In this document: one piece after another, positions 25,645 to 34,423 of the stretch
Position numbering within the stretch: the stretch's first letter is position 1
How the letters are laid out: every line of letters begins with the position of its first letter
Assembly: GCF_013407835.1 (NCBI RefSeq)
Contig: NZ_JACCBI010000001.1
Coordinates: 1,798,001-1,862,000 of the forward strand
DNA length: 64,000 nt
Direction of reading: 5' to 3'
Origin: Agromyces atrinae
GTDB taxonomy: Bacteria > Actinomycetota > Actinomycetes > Actinomycetales > Microbacteriaceae
Translations under genes and position numbers: made by a program
The notes under the pieces: model-generated
What the model was told of the DNA's origin: nothing
The model's input: the letters and a program-made list of their open reading frames with translations, nothing else
The model's database searches: none

Positions 25645-26366
25645 CCTTCCGCCGTCTTGAGCAGGTAGCCCGCCCCGCGCACCGTGTGGATCATCGGTTC
25701 GCGGCCGGCGTCGACCTTCTTCCGCAGGTACGAGATGTAGAGCTCGACGACGCTGTCACGGCCGCCGAAGTCGTAGCTCCACACGCGGTCGAGGATCTGG
25801 GCCTTCGAGAGCACGCGGCGGGGGTTCCGCATGAGGTAGCGGAGCAGTTCGAACTCGGTCGCCGTGAGCGGGATGAGCTCTCCGTCGCGGTGCACCTCGT
25901 GACTGTCCTCGTTGAGCGTGAGGTCGCCGACGGCGATGACGGGCTCGCGGGCGGCCGTGAGGGTCGAGCGCCGGATGAGACCGCGGAGTCTCGCGACGAC
26001 CTCCTCGAGGCTGAAGGGCTTCGTGACGTAGTCGTCTCCGCCCGCGGTGAGCCCCGCGATGCGGTCGTCGAGCGAGTCCTTCGCGGTGAGGAAGAGCACG
26101 GGCGTCTCGGCACCGTCGGCGCGTACACGCTGCAGCACTTCGAGTCCGCCGAGGTCGGGCAGCATGATGTCGAGCACGATGGCGTCGGGGCGGAACTCCC
26201 GCGCGATGCGGATGGCGCTCTGGCCGTCGTCGGCCGTACGCACCTCCCAGCCCTCGTAGCGGAGGGCCATCTTGAGGAGGTCGGTCAGCGAGGCCTCGTC
26301 ATCGACGACGAGAACGCGGACGGCAGTGCCGTCGGCCTTGGCGATGGTACGGATATCGGTGCTCAC
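25641..26366 (-). CDS. OmpR-family response regulator
   Basis: A 241-residue regulator: receiver domain with the acidic pair in 'VLVVDDEASL', phospho-acceptor Asp near residue 65 in 'IVLDIMLPDLGG', and conserved 'LTAKD' and 'TKPFSLEEV'; then a winged-helix DNA-binding domain (about 140-238). Pairs with the overlapping histidine kinase. Upstream, in the divergent region, CCTATGC heptamers are repeated 11 bases apart, the spacing expected for OmpR-type dimers, so both autoregulation and control of the adjacent ABC exporter are likely. Confidence 0.95.
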   Translation of the reverse strand: MSTDIRTIAKADGTAVRVLVVDDEASLTDLLKMALRYEGWEVRTADDGQSAIRIAREFRPDAIVLDIMLPDLGGLEVLQRVRADGAETPVLFLTAKDSLDDRIAGLTAGGDDYVTKPFSLEEVVARLRGLIRRSTLTAAREPVIAVGDLTLNEDSHEVHRDGELIPLTATEFELLRYLMRNPRRVLSKAQILDRVWSYDFGGRDSVVELYISYLRKKVDAGREPMIHTVRGAGYLLKTAEG

Positions 26367-26387
26367 GCGATCAGTATCACCCCGAGG

Positions 26388-26484
26388 CCTATGCGCTTCC
26401 TATGCATTCCCTCAACTCTTTCTGTGGTTCATCGCAGCAGCGGGGCATAGGCGATCGATAGCGGCTCGCGAGTGCGGGCATAGC
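26388..26484. promoter_or_regulatory. Probable response-regulator binding repeats
   Basis: CCTATGC occurs at 26388-26394 and 26399-26405, exactly 11 bases apart. The inverse GCATAG(G/C) occurs at 26445-26451 and 26478-26484, 33 bases (three turns) apart. The pattern fills the 162-bp divergent region between the regulator gene and the ABC permease. Confidence 0.6.
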
Positions 26485-26528
26485 GACGATGCCTAGCGTC
26501 TGGCGTACATCGACCCCCAGGAGCATCC

Positions 26529-28022
26529 ATGTTCTTCACCTACCTCCGTCGCGAGCTGTCGGGCCGGCGACGGCAGACCACGATCATCGCGATCGGACTC
26601 GCCCTCGCCATCGCGCTCGTCATGATCGTCAATTCCATCGCCGCGGGTGTGCGCGACGCGCAGGCCTCGGTGCTCGAGTCGCTCTACGGCGTCGGCACCG
26701 ACATCACCGTCGCGGCCACGCCGACCCCGCCGACCGAGGGCGAGGCACCCGGCGGCGGGCGCTTCGAGTTCGAGGCGGGCGAGGGTGAGACGACCGACGG
26801 AACGACGGCGATCAGTCAGTCGCGGCTCACGGCCGGCTTCGGCCAGTCGACGTTCGACGCGAGCGCCCTCGACAGCATCCTCGCGCTCGACGGCGTCTCC
26901 GACGCCTCCGCGACCCTCGAGCTGACCAACATGACCTTCAGCGGCGAGCTTCCCCAACGCAGTGCCGATACGGGCACGGATGCCGGTGCCACCGATGAGA
27001 GGGGTGCTCCCCCGGTGGGCGGCGGCCCCGACGGAGCCGGGGGCAGCGCCTTCGACGTCGACTCGTTCTCGGTGCTCGGGCTCGACCCCGCGTCATCCGC
27101 TCTCGGCCCGCTCTCGTCGGCGACCATCAGCGACGGCCGCGCCCTCGACGCCTCGGATGCGGGTGAGCGCGTCGCTCTCGTCGACTCCACGTATGCGACG
27201 GCCTCGGAGCTCGCGGTCGGCGACACGATCGACGTCGGCGGCGAGACCATCACGATCGTCGGTGTCGTCACCTCGAACGCGGCGGATGCGGCGAGCGCGG
27301 CCGACGTCTACCTCCCCCTCGACGTCGCTCAGGACATCTCGGGCGAGGCCGGCATGATCAGCTCGATCTCGGTGCAGGCGACGTCGTCGACCGAGATCGA
27401 CACTGTGCGCGCCGAGATCGAGGCGGCTCTGCCCGACACGACCGTGAGCACACAGGACGAGCTCGCCTCGAGCGTCTCGGGCTCGCTCGGCACGGCCTCG
27501 TCGCTCGTCTCGACGCTCGGGCTGTGGCTCTCGATCGCGGTACTCGCCGCCGCGTTCCTCATCGCGATCCTCTTCACGGTGCAGGGCGTCACGAGGCGCA
27601 CGCGCGAATTCGGCACGCTCGAGGCGATCGGCTGGTCCGACCGCCGCATCGTCGGCCAGGTGACGGGCGAGTCGCTCGTGCAGGGCCTCATCGGCGGAGC
27701 CGCGGGTCTCGTCGTCGGCCTCGTCGGCATCGGTGTCATCAACCTCGTGCAGCCCGTGCTCGGCGGCACGTCGGCCGCGACCACCGCCCTCGGAGCCGGG
27801 CCTGGTGGCGCGGGCGGCCCGGGTGGCGGCATGACGATGGGCGGCCCGGGTGCTGCGGCGACGCAAGCGAGTGTCGACGTCGTACTGAGCGCCCCCGTCA
27901 CGGTCGGCGTCATCGCCGTCGCGATCGGTCTCGCCGTCCTCGGCGGTCTCGTCGCGGGCGCCGTCGGCGGGTGGCGCGCCGCGCGCCTGCAACCCGCGGA
28001 AGCGCTGCGCTCGAACGCCTGA
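26529..28022 (+). CDS. MacB/FtsX-type ABC transporter permease
   Basis: A 497-residue protein: first helix (about residues 15-38), a large extracytoplasmic domain (about 40-325) with acidic low-complexity patches, then three C-terminal helices of the FtsX type ('AFLIAILFTVQGVTRRTREFGTLEAIGW' region, quoted here in part as 'GVTRRTREFGTLEAIGW'). A Gly-rich loop (about 418-440) lies between the last helices. With the ATPase that follows it forms a type VII ABC mechanotransmission system acting on envelope substrates, not a classical channel. Divergent from the two-component genes and probably controlled by them. Confidence 0.9.
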   Translation: MFFTYLRRELSGRRRQTTIIAIGLALAIALVMIVNSIAAGVRDAQASVLESLYGVGTDITVAATPTPPTEGEAPGGGRFEFEAGEGETTDGTTAISQSRLTAGFGQSTFDASALDSILALDGVSDASATLELTNMTFSGELPQRSADTGTDAGATDERGAPPVGGGPDGAGGSAFDVDSFSVLGLDPASSALGPLSSATISDGRALDASDAGERVALVDSTYATASELAVGDTIDVGGETITIVGVVTSNAADAASAADVYLPLDVAQDISGEAGMISSISVQATSSTEIDTVRAEIEAALPDTTVSTQDELASSVSGSLGTASSLVSTLGLWLSIAVLAAAFLIAILFTVQGVTRRTREFGTLEAIGWSDRRIVGQVTGESLVQGLIGGAAGLVVGLVGIGVINLVQPVLGGTSAATTALGAGPGGAGGPGGGMTMGGPGAAATQASVDVVLSAPVTVGVIAVAIGLAVLGGLVAGAVGGWRAARLQPAEALRSNA

Positions 28023-28051
28023 CCCCCACCCCCACTGCGATCGGAGAGATC

Positions 28052-28723
28052 ATGTACACCCTCGAGAAGACCACCAAGACGTACCGCAAGCAGAACCGCA
28101 CCGTGACGGCGCTGAAGAGTGTCGACCTCCACATCGGCTCGGGAGAGTTCGTCGCGATCCAAGGGCCGACGGGAGGCGGCAAATCGACCTTCCTGCAGAT
28201 GCTCGGAGCCCTCGACCGGCCGACGTCGGGCCGCATCACTCTCGGAGACTCCGAGATCTCGCATGCGAAGTCGGGTCGACTGACCGAGATCCGTGCCCGG
28301 GAGATCGGCTTCGTGTTCCAGAGCTTCAACCTCATACCGACCCTCTCCGCGCAGGAGAACGTCGAGGCGGCGCTCGAACCCCTCGGCGTCTCGGCCGACG
28401 CCCGTCGGCAGCGAGCGGCCGGGGCCCTCGCGTCGGTCGGACTCGCCGATCGCGGCGGTCACATGCCGAGCGAGCTCTCGGGCGGGCAGCAGCAGCGCGT
28501 CGCGATCGCGCGCGCGCTCGTGAAGGACCCCGACGTGCTCCTCGCCGACGAGCCCACGGGCAACCTCGACGAGGAGACGCGCGACGACATCATGGAACTG
28601 CTCGAGGGCATGTGGCGCGACCGGGGTCTGACGCTCGTCATCGTGACGCACGACTCCGCGGTCGCGCGTCGCGCGGGTCGGCGCCTGCACCTCAAGAACG
28701 GCACGGTCACCGAGCGCAGCTGA
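28052..28723 (+). CDS. ABC transporter ATPase, LolD/MacB type
   Basis: A 223-residue ATPase with Walker A 'GPTGGGKSTFLQ' near residue 38, Q-loop 'FVFQSFNLIPTL', signature 'LSGGQQQRVAIARAL' and Walker B 'VLLADEPTGNLD', followed by the switch His in 'IVTHD'. The 'SFNLIPTL' and 'PTGNLDEET' wording is typical of the LolD/MacB/FtsE group. It starts 30 bases after the permease with a GGAGAG site. It energises the adjacent FtsX-type permease. Confidence 0.94.
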   Translation: MYTLEKTTKTYRKQNRTVTALKSVDLHIGSGEFVAIQGPTGGGKSTFLQMLGALDRPTSGRITLGDSEISHAKSGRLTEIRAREIGFVFQSFNLIPTLSAQENVEAALEPLGVSADARRQRAAGALASVGLADRGGHMPSELSGGQQQRVAIARALVKDPDVLLADEPTGNLDEETRDDIMELLEGMWRDRGLTLVIVTHDSAVARRAGRRLHLKNGTVTERS

Positions 28724-28744
28724 CGCCCCCTTCCCGTTCCTCCC

Positions 28745-28831
28745 GTTCGCAATTCAGGTCAGCACACGGTGTGTCGCATCTGCCCGTGGGCAGATGCGGG
28801 CGCGACACGTGCGTGAGCCTGAATTGCGAAC
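28745..28831. repeat. 87-bp palindrome, family A copy 3
   Basis: Arms GTTCGCAATTCAGG and CCTGAATTGCGAAC at the ends, interior starting CAGCACACGG, and a central perfect hairpin GCATCTGCCC/GGGCAGATGC with a two-base loop. It lies between convergent genes, 22 bases after the ABC ATPase stop. Confidence 0.87.
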
Positions 28832-28867
28832 AGGGAGGGACCAGGGTGGGAGGTGGCGGGGTGGGGC

Positions 28868-29887
28868 CTAGTCCTGCGACGAGAACGCGGCGTCGAAGGA
28901 TGCCTCGGGCAGCTTCCACAGGAGCGAACGGATGTAGTCGACGGCCTCGGCCGCTCCGTGCAGGCGGTCCATGCCGGCATCCTCCCACTCGACCGAGATG
29001 GGGCCCGCGTAACCGATCGACTCGAGAGCGCGGAACGAGTCCTCCCACGGCACGTCACCGTGACCGGTCGAGACGAAGTCCCAGCCGCGTCGCGGGTCGC
29101 CCCATGGCAGGTGCGAACCGAGCACGCCGGCGCGGCCGTTCTGCGGGCGGAGGCGCGTGTCCTTGCAGTCGACGTGGTAGATGCGGTCGGCGAAGTCGAC
29201 GATGAAGCCCACCGGGTCGATGTTCTGCCACATCATGTGCGACGGGTCCCAGTTGAAGCCGAACGCCTCGCGACGACCGATCGCCTCGAGGGCACGCACG
29301 CTCGACCAGTAGTCGTAGGCGATCTCGCCGGGGTGCACCTCGTGGGCGAAGCGCACACCCTCGTCGTCGAAGACGTCGAGGATCGGGTTCCAGCGGGCGG
29401 CGAAGTCCTCGAACCCCGCCTCGATGACCGATGCGGGAACGGGCGGGAACATCGCGACGTACGGCCAGATGCTCGACCCCGTGAAGCCCACGACGGTGTC
29501 GACACCGAGCTTCCGGGCGACGCGAGCCGACCGCTTCATGTCCTCCGCGGCGCGCTGGCGCACACCCTCGGCGTCGCCGTCGCCCCACACATATGAGCGC
29601 AGGATGGCCTCGTGGCGGAAGTCGATCGGGCTGTCGCAGACCGCCTGGCCCGCGAGGTGGTTCGAGATCGCGTAGACCTTCAGGCCATGACGGTCGAGGA
29701 TCTCCAGACGGGATGCCGCGTACGCGTCATCCTCGTCGGCCCGACGCAGGTCGAGGTGATCGCCCGACGCCGCGATCTCGAGGCCGTCGTAGCCCCACTC
29801 GGCGGCGAGACGGGCGACCTCCTCGAAGGGCAGGTCGGCCCACTGGCCGGTGAAGAGGGTGACGGGCCGACGGGAGTCGGTGCTCAT
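28868..29887 (-). CDS. TIM-barrel sugar isomerase/epimerase-like protein (AP2Ec family)
   Basis: A 339-residue xylose-isomerase-like TIM-barrel protein. '[18 protein letters not shown]' near residue 30 is the first active-site strand; '[11 protein letters not shown]' (about 188), 'NWDPSHMMW' (about 221), '[10 protein letters not shown]' (about 244) and 'SVEWEDAG' (about 300) supply the Glu/His/Asp residues that bind a divalent metal in this family. Called sugar phosphate isomerase/epimerase in general; many members instead act on 3-keto sugars. It is the last of four overlapping genes, its ATG overlapping the previous stop (ATGA). Confidence 0.88.
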   Translation of the reverse strand: MSTDSRRPVTLFTGQWADLPFEEVARLAAEWGYDGLEIAASGDHLDLRRADEDDAYAASRLEILDRHGLKVYAISNHLAGQAVCDSPIDFRHEAILRSYVWGDGDAEGVRQRAAEDMKRSARVARKLGVDTVVGFTGSSIWPYVAMFPPVPASVIEAGFEDFAARWNPILDVFDDEGVRFAHEVHPGEIAYDYWSSVRALEAIGRREAFGFNWDPSHMMWQNIDPVGFIVDFADRIYHVDCKDTRLRPQNGRAGVLGSHLPWGDPRRGWDFVSTGHGDVPWEDSFRALESIGYAGPISVEWEDAGMDRLHGAAEAVDYIRSLLWKLPEASFDAAFSSQD

Positions 29888-30978
29888 GCGGGGACCTCGA
29901 TCCATTGTGCGGTGGCGGCCGATTCGAGCACGACCTCGGTGATGACAGCGGCGCGGGCGCCGTCGGCGAACGTCGGCATGCCCTCGCGTTCCTCGCCACG
30001 GATGACGGCGTACACATCGTCCACGAAAGCGGTGAAGGCATCCTGATAGCCCATCGGATGACCCGACGGGACGATTGAGAACCGCTCGGCCTCGGGAGCC
30101 GCCGTCGCGGCGTCGCGCAGCAGGATGCTCGATCCGTCGCGTCGGCCGACCCAGAGCTCTTCGGGGCGCTCCTGCTCGAAGCGGAGCGACTCGGCCGCTC
30201 CGTGGAGTTCGAGAACGAGACCGTTCTTCCGGCCCGGCGACATCTGCGAGATGAGCAGCGTGCCGAGGGCACCGCCGCTCAGTTCGACGACGAGGGCGGC
30301 GATGTCTTCGTTCGAGACGCTCACGCCACCGCGCTCGGAGTAGACGGTGCGGGTGCGCGCCGAGAGGCGCACGATCCGCTCCCCCGTGACGAACTCGATG
30401 AGGTCGGCGAGGTGCGAACCGATGTCGGCGAAGGCCCGCGAGGGGCCTCCGGCGACGGCATCCGCTCGCCAGTTGCCGTCGCTCTCACCGAGCAGCCAGT
30501 CCTGCAGGTAGGCGGCGTCGAGCGTGAGGAGCGCGCCGAGTTCGCCGCGAGCGACCCGGGCGCGGGCCTCCCGCACCTGCGGGTGGTAGCGGTAGACGAA
30601 GGGCACTCCGCCGACGAGTCCGCTCGCAGCGAGTTCGTCCGCAAGGCGGCGGGCGTCGGCGGCTGACGTCGCGAGCGGCTTCTCGCACACGACATGGCGA
30701 CCGGCCGCGATCGCCGCGCTCGCGAGCGAGGCGTGACTCGCGTTCGGCGTGCACACGTGCACGACATCGATGTCGTCGCGCGCGAGGAGCGCCTCGGCCG
30801 ACGCGTCGGCGCTCTCGATGCCGAGCTGTGCGGCAGCGGCCTCCGACCGGTCGAGGGCTGACGATGCGACGGCGACGAGACGGGCGCGGGCCGCCCGAGC
30901 GGCGCGGCTGTGCACGGCGGCCATGAAGCCGCCGCCCAGGAAGCCGGCGCCGATCGGGGTGGTCGCTCCCGCGGTCAT
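29884..30978 (-). CDS. Gfo/Idh/MocA-family oxidoreductase
   Basis: A 364-residue NAD(P)-dependent sugar dehydrogenase-like protein. The Rossmann motif is a variant, '[14 protein letters not shown]', near residue 10; '[13 protein letters not shown]' and 'EKPLATS' near residues 76 and 97 are family landmarks, the Lys of 'EKP' being catalytic. '[18 protein letters not shown]' near residue 186 contains the second conserved His. The start at 30978 overlaps the upstream gene by four bases; the frame extends further but without conservation. It probably oxidises a sugar carbon in a shared pathway with the other dehydrogenase and the two isomerases. Confidence 0.9.
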   Translation of the reverse strand: MTAGATTPIGAGFLGGGFMAAVHSRAARAARARLVAVASSALDRSEAAAAQLGIESADASAEALLARDDIDVVHVCTPNASHASLASAAIAAGRHVVCEKPLATSAADARRLADELAASGLVGGVPFVYRYHPQVREARARVARGELGALLTLDAAYLQDWLLGESDGNWRADAVAGGPSRAFADIGSHLADLIEFVTGERIVRLSARTRTVYSERGGVSVSNEDIAALVVELSGGALGTLLISQMSPGRKNGLVLELHGAAESLRFEQERPEELWVGRRDGSSILLRDAATAAPEAERFSIVPSGHPMGYQDAFTAFVDDVYAVIRGEEREGMPTFADGARAAVITEVVLESAATAQWIEVPA

Positions 30979-32114
30979 CGCGCGTCGATGGTTGCGGCGA
31001 ACGGGTCCCAGTCCTCGGGAACGAGGGGGATGTCGGCGACCGTGCTCTCGACGTCGACCATGGCACCCGTCTGCACGGACTCGTCGATCGAGACGAGGGT
31101 GTCGAGCACGTGGTAGCCGAGCTCGCCCGTCGCGATGTGCGTGCCGCCCGAGCGGATCGCGCGAGCCATGTCGAGCACACCGAGGCCGCGGCCGGCCTCG
31201 ACGCCCGTCGTCGGCACGATCTCCCACTCGGTCTCGCCGCGGAAGGCGTCGACCGAGCTGACGGCGCGCGTGATCTTGACCTCGCCCGTGAACATGTTCG
31301 GGTCGGGCACGACGAGCGTGCCCTCGGTGCCGGTGATCTCGACGAAGCCCGTGCGCGCGAGGGGCGAGTCGAAGCTGAAGACGCTCTGGCTCACCCCGCC
31401 GCCGTCGAACTGCGCGATCGCGTTGACGTGCGTGGGCACCTCGACGGCGAACTCGGTGCCGGCCCGGTCGCCCGCGAGTACCGTGCGGATGGCGCGGGCC
31501 TGCGAGCCCACGGCGCCGACGCGCGTCACGGCGCCGAAGATCGAGATGAGGGTCGTGACGTAGTACGGCCCCATGTCGAAGAGCGGGCCCGCGCCGCGCG
31601 CGAAGAGGAACTCGGGGTTCGGGTGGAAGATGTCCGGGCCGGCGTACTGCATGACGGTCTGGGCCGAGAGGGGCACACCGATGTCACCGCGCGCGATGGC
31701 ACGGCGGGCCGTCTGCACGCCCGGGCCGAGCACGGTGTCGGGGGCGACGCCGACGCGGAGTCCGGCGGCGGCGGCCTGCGCGAGCAGGTCGATGCCGCTC
31801 TGGCGGTCGACGCTGATGGGCTTCTCGGTCCAGACGTTCTTGCCGGCCGCGATGGCCGCCGAGGCGACCTCGGCGTGCACGGCGGGGATCGTCAGGTTCA
31901 CGACGATCTCGACGTCGGGGTGGGCGAGCACGTCGGCCGCCGAACCCGACTCGGGCACGCCGTGCTTGGCGGCCTGGGCCGCGGCACGCGACTCGTCGAG
32001 GTCGCCGAGGATGAGCACGCGCACGTCGGGGAAGCGCGTGAGGTGCTCGAGGTAGGTGTCGCTGATCATGCCGGTTCCGATGAAACCGACGCCGACGGGT
32101 CCGGTCTTCGTCAT
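30975..32114 (-). CDS. Gfo/Idh/MocA-family oxidoreductase
   Basis: A 379-residue relative of the next gene, with a classical Rossmann motif 'GVGFIGTGMISDTYLEHL' at residue 8, 'VVNLTIPAVHAEVA' near 72, 'TEKPISVDR' near 95 with the catalytic Lys, and 'PLFDMGPYYVTTLISIFG' near 180. The two dehydrogenases are clearly diverged and not tandem duplicates. The ATG at 32114 shares one base with the stop of the upstream isomerase; a GTG one codon earlier would give a four-base overlap. Substrate unknown; it acts in the cytoplasm. Confidence 0.9.
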   Translation of the reverse strand: MTKTGPVGVGFIGTGMISDTYLEHLTRFPDVRVLILGDLDESRAAAQAAKHGVPESGSAADVLAHPDVEIVVNLTIPAVHAEVASAAIAAGKNVWTEKPISVDRQSGIDLLAQAAAAGLRVGVAPDTVLGPGVQTARRAIARGDIGVPLSAQTVMQYAGPDIFHPNPEFLFARGAGPLFDMGPYYVTTLISIFGAVTRVGAVGSQARAIRTVLAGDRAGTEFAVEVPTHVNAIAQFDGGGVSQSVFSFDSPLARTGFVEITGTEGTLVVPDPNMFTGEVKITRAVSSVDAFRGETEWEIVPTTGVEAGRGLGVLDMARAIRSGGTHIATGELGYHVLDTLVSIDESVQTGAMVDVESTVADIPLVPEDWDPFAATIDAR

Positions 32115-32932
32115 CACTTGACTCCGAGCGTCTCGAGGTGGCGGGCACTCGCGGCGATGCCCTCGAAGATGTCGCCGTCGTAGTGGTCGAACTCGACGAT
32201 GGCGTACTCGGCGCTCGGTGCGGCGGCGAGGATCTCGGCGAGGGGCACGTCGCCCTCGCCGGCGGGGCGCTGGTTGAGCTTCTCGGGGTCGATGCGGGCG
32301 TCGGCGGCGCGCGTTCCGGGCTCGGGCAGGATGCCGTCCTTCGCGTGGATCGCGACGACACGGTCGCCGAGACGGCGGAGGAGCGCGGGGACGTCTTCAC
32401 CGGCGACGGCCGCCCAGAAGACGTCGACCTCGAGCAGCACGGCGGGGTCGAGAAGGCCGGCGAAGACCTCGTAGCCGCTCACGCCGTCGAAGCTGTGCGC
32501 GAACTCGTGCGCGTGGTTGTGGTAGCCGATGCGGAGGCCGTGCTCGGCGGCCTGACGGGCGACGCCGTTGATGCGCTCGGCGGTCGCGGTGATCTCCTCG
32601 ACGCTCGCCCAGCGCTCGGGTGCGACGAAGGGGTCGATGAGCACGTCGACGCCGAGCGTCTTCGCGGCGGCGAAGACCGTCTCGAGCGACGGCAGCTCGA
32701 TGACCTGGTCGCCGACCGTGAGCGAGTCGGAGAGGAACGACGCGTGTCCGGTCGGGGCGCGGAGGCCCGCAGCGTCGAAGGCGGCGCGCAGCTCGGCGGC
32801 GCGCTCGACGAAGAAGAAGGCCTCGACGTTCGTGAAGCCCGCAGCGGCGACCTGGGCGAGCGTGCCCTCGAGGTCGGCCGTGAGCGGCGCATTGACGGAG
32901 TAGAGCTGGACGGAGAGGGCGGGTGGGGTCAC
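32114..32932 (-). CDS. TIM-barrel sugar isomerase/epimerase-like protein
   Basis: A 272-residue xylose-isomerase-like barrel, shorter than the other isomerase in the cluster. Active-site segments include 'GYHNHAHEF' near residue 137, 'LLEVDVFWAAVAG' near 167, 'AIHAKDG' near 193 and 'AIVEFDHYDGD' near 245, giving the Glu/Asp/His metal ligands. It starts with GTG at 32932 preceded by AGGAA. It is the first gene of the four-gene operon and is divergent from the ROK regulator, with an inverted repeat between them. Confidence 0.88.
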   Translation of the reverse strand: MTPPALSVQLYSVNAPLTADLEGTLAQVAAAGFTNVEAFFFVERAAELRAAFDAAGLRAPTGHASFLSDSLTVGDQVIELPSLETVFAAAKTLGVDVLIDPFVAPERWASVEEITATAERINGVARQAAEHGLRIGYHNHAHEFAHSFDGVSGYEVFAGLLDPAVLLEVDVFWAAVAGEDVPALLRRLGDRVVAIHAKDGILPEPGTRAADARIDPEKLNQRPAGEGDVPLAEILAAAPSAEYAIVEFDHYDGDIFEGIAASARHLETLGVK

Positions 32933-33063
32933 GGTGTTCCTGTTCTGCTTCTCGGCGGCGGTGGCGAGGGGCTCTGCCGCGGCGAGCGCACATCGAGCGA
33001 GGTCGAAATTGCGAATGCCGGTCGGTATTGCCCACCGACTTCGATTCTCACACAGGCTGAGCG

Positions 33064-33089
33064 ACTTTTGCTACTCATTCGGCAAAAGT
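33064..33089. promoter_or_regulatory. Inverted repeat, probable ROK operator
   Basis: ACTTTTGC (33064-33071) and GCAAAAGT (33082-33089) form an AT-rich inverted repeat, conspicuous in this GC-rich sequence. It sits in the 204-bp divergent region between the isomerase operon and the ROK regulator gene, as expected for control of both. Confidence 0.6.
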
Positions 33090-33136
33090 TGCCAGGTGTT
33101 CGTCAGAGAACCGTCATCCTGTGTTTTACTGGCGCG

Positions 33137-34318
33137 ATGAGCGATCGAACCCGGCCGACGACGGCGAGCACCTCGGGCGCGGGCGAGCTCTTCCAGATCT
33201 TCCGTGACGGCCGCGCCCGCACGCGCTCGGAGCTCGGCGAATCGACGGGCCTCGCCCGGTCGACGGTCGCGGCTCGCGTCGAGTCGCTCCTCGCGGTCGG
33301 GCTCCTCCGCCCCGCGGGCGAAGCCGCATCGACGGGAGGCCGACCCCCGGCCCGCGTCGAGTTCAACCCCGCGGCGGGCGTCGTGCTCGCCGTCGACATC
33401 GGAGCGAGCCACGCGACCGTCGCCGTCGCCGACCTCGCGGGCACCATCCTCAGCTCGGCCACCGAGTCGATCGACGTCGCCGACGGCCCCGAGGTCGTGC
33501 TCGGCGCGGTCGAGGCCGAAGGCGCGCGACTGCTCGACGCCCACCGCTCCGTGCCGCTGCTCGGAGTCGGCATCGGACTGCCCGGCCCTGTCGAACACGC
33601 GTCGGGTCGGCCGACGAACCCGCCGATCATGCCCGGCTGGGATCGCTTCGACGTGCCCGGACACCTGCACGAGAGCTTCCCCGTGCCGATCCTCGTCGAC
33701 AACGACGTCAACCTCCTCGCCCTCGGCGAGCGCGCCTCGAGCTGGCCCGCCGTCGACGACCTCGTCTTCGTGAAGGTGTCGACGGGTATCGGCGCGGGCG
33801 TCATCTCGGGCGGCAGTCTGCAACGCGGCGCGCAGGGGTCGGCGGGCGACATGGGCCACGTGCAGGTGCCGTACAGCCACGACTCGCCGCGACAGCCAGG
33901 TGACGAGCGCGACCTCGAGGCGGTCGCGAGCGGCTCGGCACTTGCACTCCAGCTCTCCGAGGCCGGTCTGGCCGCGTCATCCAGTCGAGACGTCGTCGAG
34001 CTCGTGCGGGCGGGCGATGCGACCGCCGTCGCCGCCGTGCGCCAGGCCGGCCGCGAGGTCGGCGAGGTGCTCGCGACGGTCGTGAACCTGCTGAACCCCT
34101 CGGTCATCATCATCGGCGGAAGCATCTCGCGCGCCGGAGAGCATCTGCTCGCAGGGGTGCGCGAGGTCGTCTACCGGCGCTCGATCCCGCTCGCGACGCA
34201 GCACCTGTCGATCGTCTCGTCGAACACGGGCGAGACGGCGGGCGTGCTCGGAGCCGCGATCCTCGTGCTGCACCGCGTGCTCGACGCCCCGAGCGTCGAC
34301 GCCCTCGCCGCCCGCTGA
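33137..34318 (+). CDS. ROK-family transcriptional regulator
   Basis: A 393-residue regulator: N-terminal winged helix ('RTRSELGESTGLARSTVAAR' near residue 28), then a ROK sugar-kinase-like domain with 'LAVDIGASHATVAVADL' near 90, 'GIGLPGPVEH' near 149 and 'VDNDVNLLALGE' near 189. The zinc-binding Cys cluster (CxCGxxGCxE) that most ROK proteins carry after 'GHV' is absent here; the corresponding stretch is 'VPYSHDSPRQPGDERDLEAV'. The ATG at 33137 is chosen because the DNA-binding helix follows at the normal distance. It probably represses the divergent dehydrogenase/isomerase operon until a sugar binds. Confidence 0.9.
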   Translation: MSDRTRPTTASTSGAGELFQIFRDGRARTRSELGESTGLARSTVAARVESLLAVGLLRPAGEAASTGGRPPARVEFNPAAGVVLAVDIGASHATVAVADLAGTILSSATESIDVADGPEVVLGAVEAEGARLLDAHRSVPLLGVGIGLPGPVEHASGRPTNPPIMPGWDRFDVPGHLHESFPVPILVDNDVNLLALGERASSWPAVDDLVFVKVSTGIGAGVISGGSLQRGAQGSAGDMGHVQVPYSHDSPRQPGDERDLEAVASGSALALQLSEAGLAASSSRDVVELVRAGDATAVAAVRQAGREVGEVLATVVNLLNPSVIIIGGSISRAGEHLLAGVREVVYRRSIPLATQHLSIVSSNTGETAGVLGAAILVLHRVLDAPSVDALAAR

Positions 34319-34334
34319 CCCCCACCCCCCGTCC

Positions 34335-34395
34335 GTTTGGGCGTCACGACACGCTGGCTATCGCGCGGATAACCAGCGTGTCGTGACGCCGAGAC
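34335..34395. repeat. 61-bp palindrome, family B copy 3
   Basis: 23-bp arms (34335-34357, 34373-34395) around a 15-base loop. The inner bases are ACACGCTGG, matched in the opposite arm. The left outer arm has drifted (GTTTGGG instead of GTCTCGG). It lies between convergent genes. Confidence 0.88.
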
Positions 34396-34423
34396 GGGGT
34401 GCTCGGGCAGGTGGGGCGGGCGG

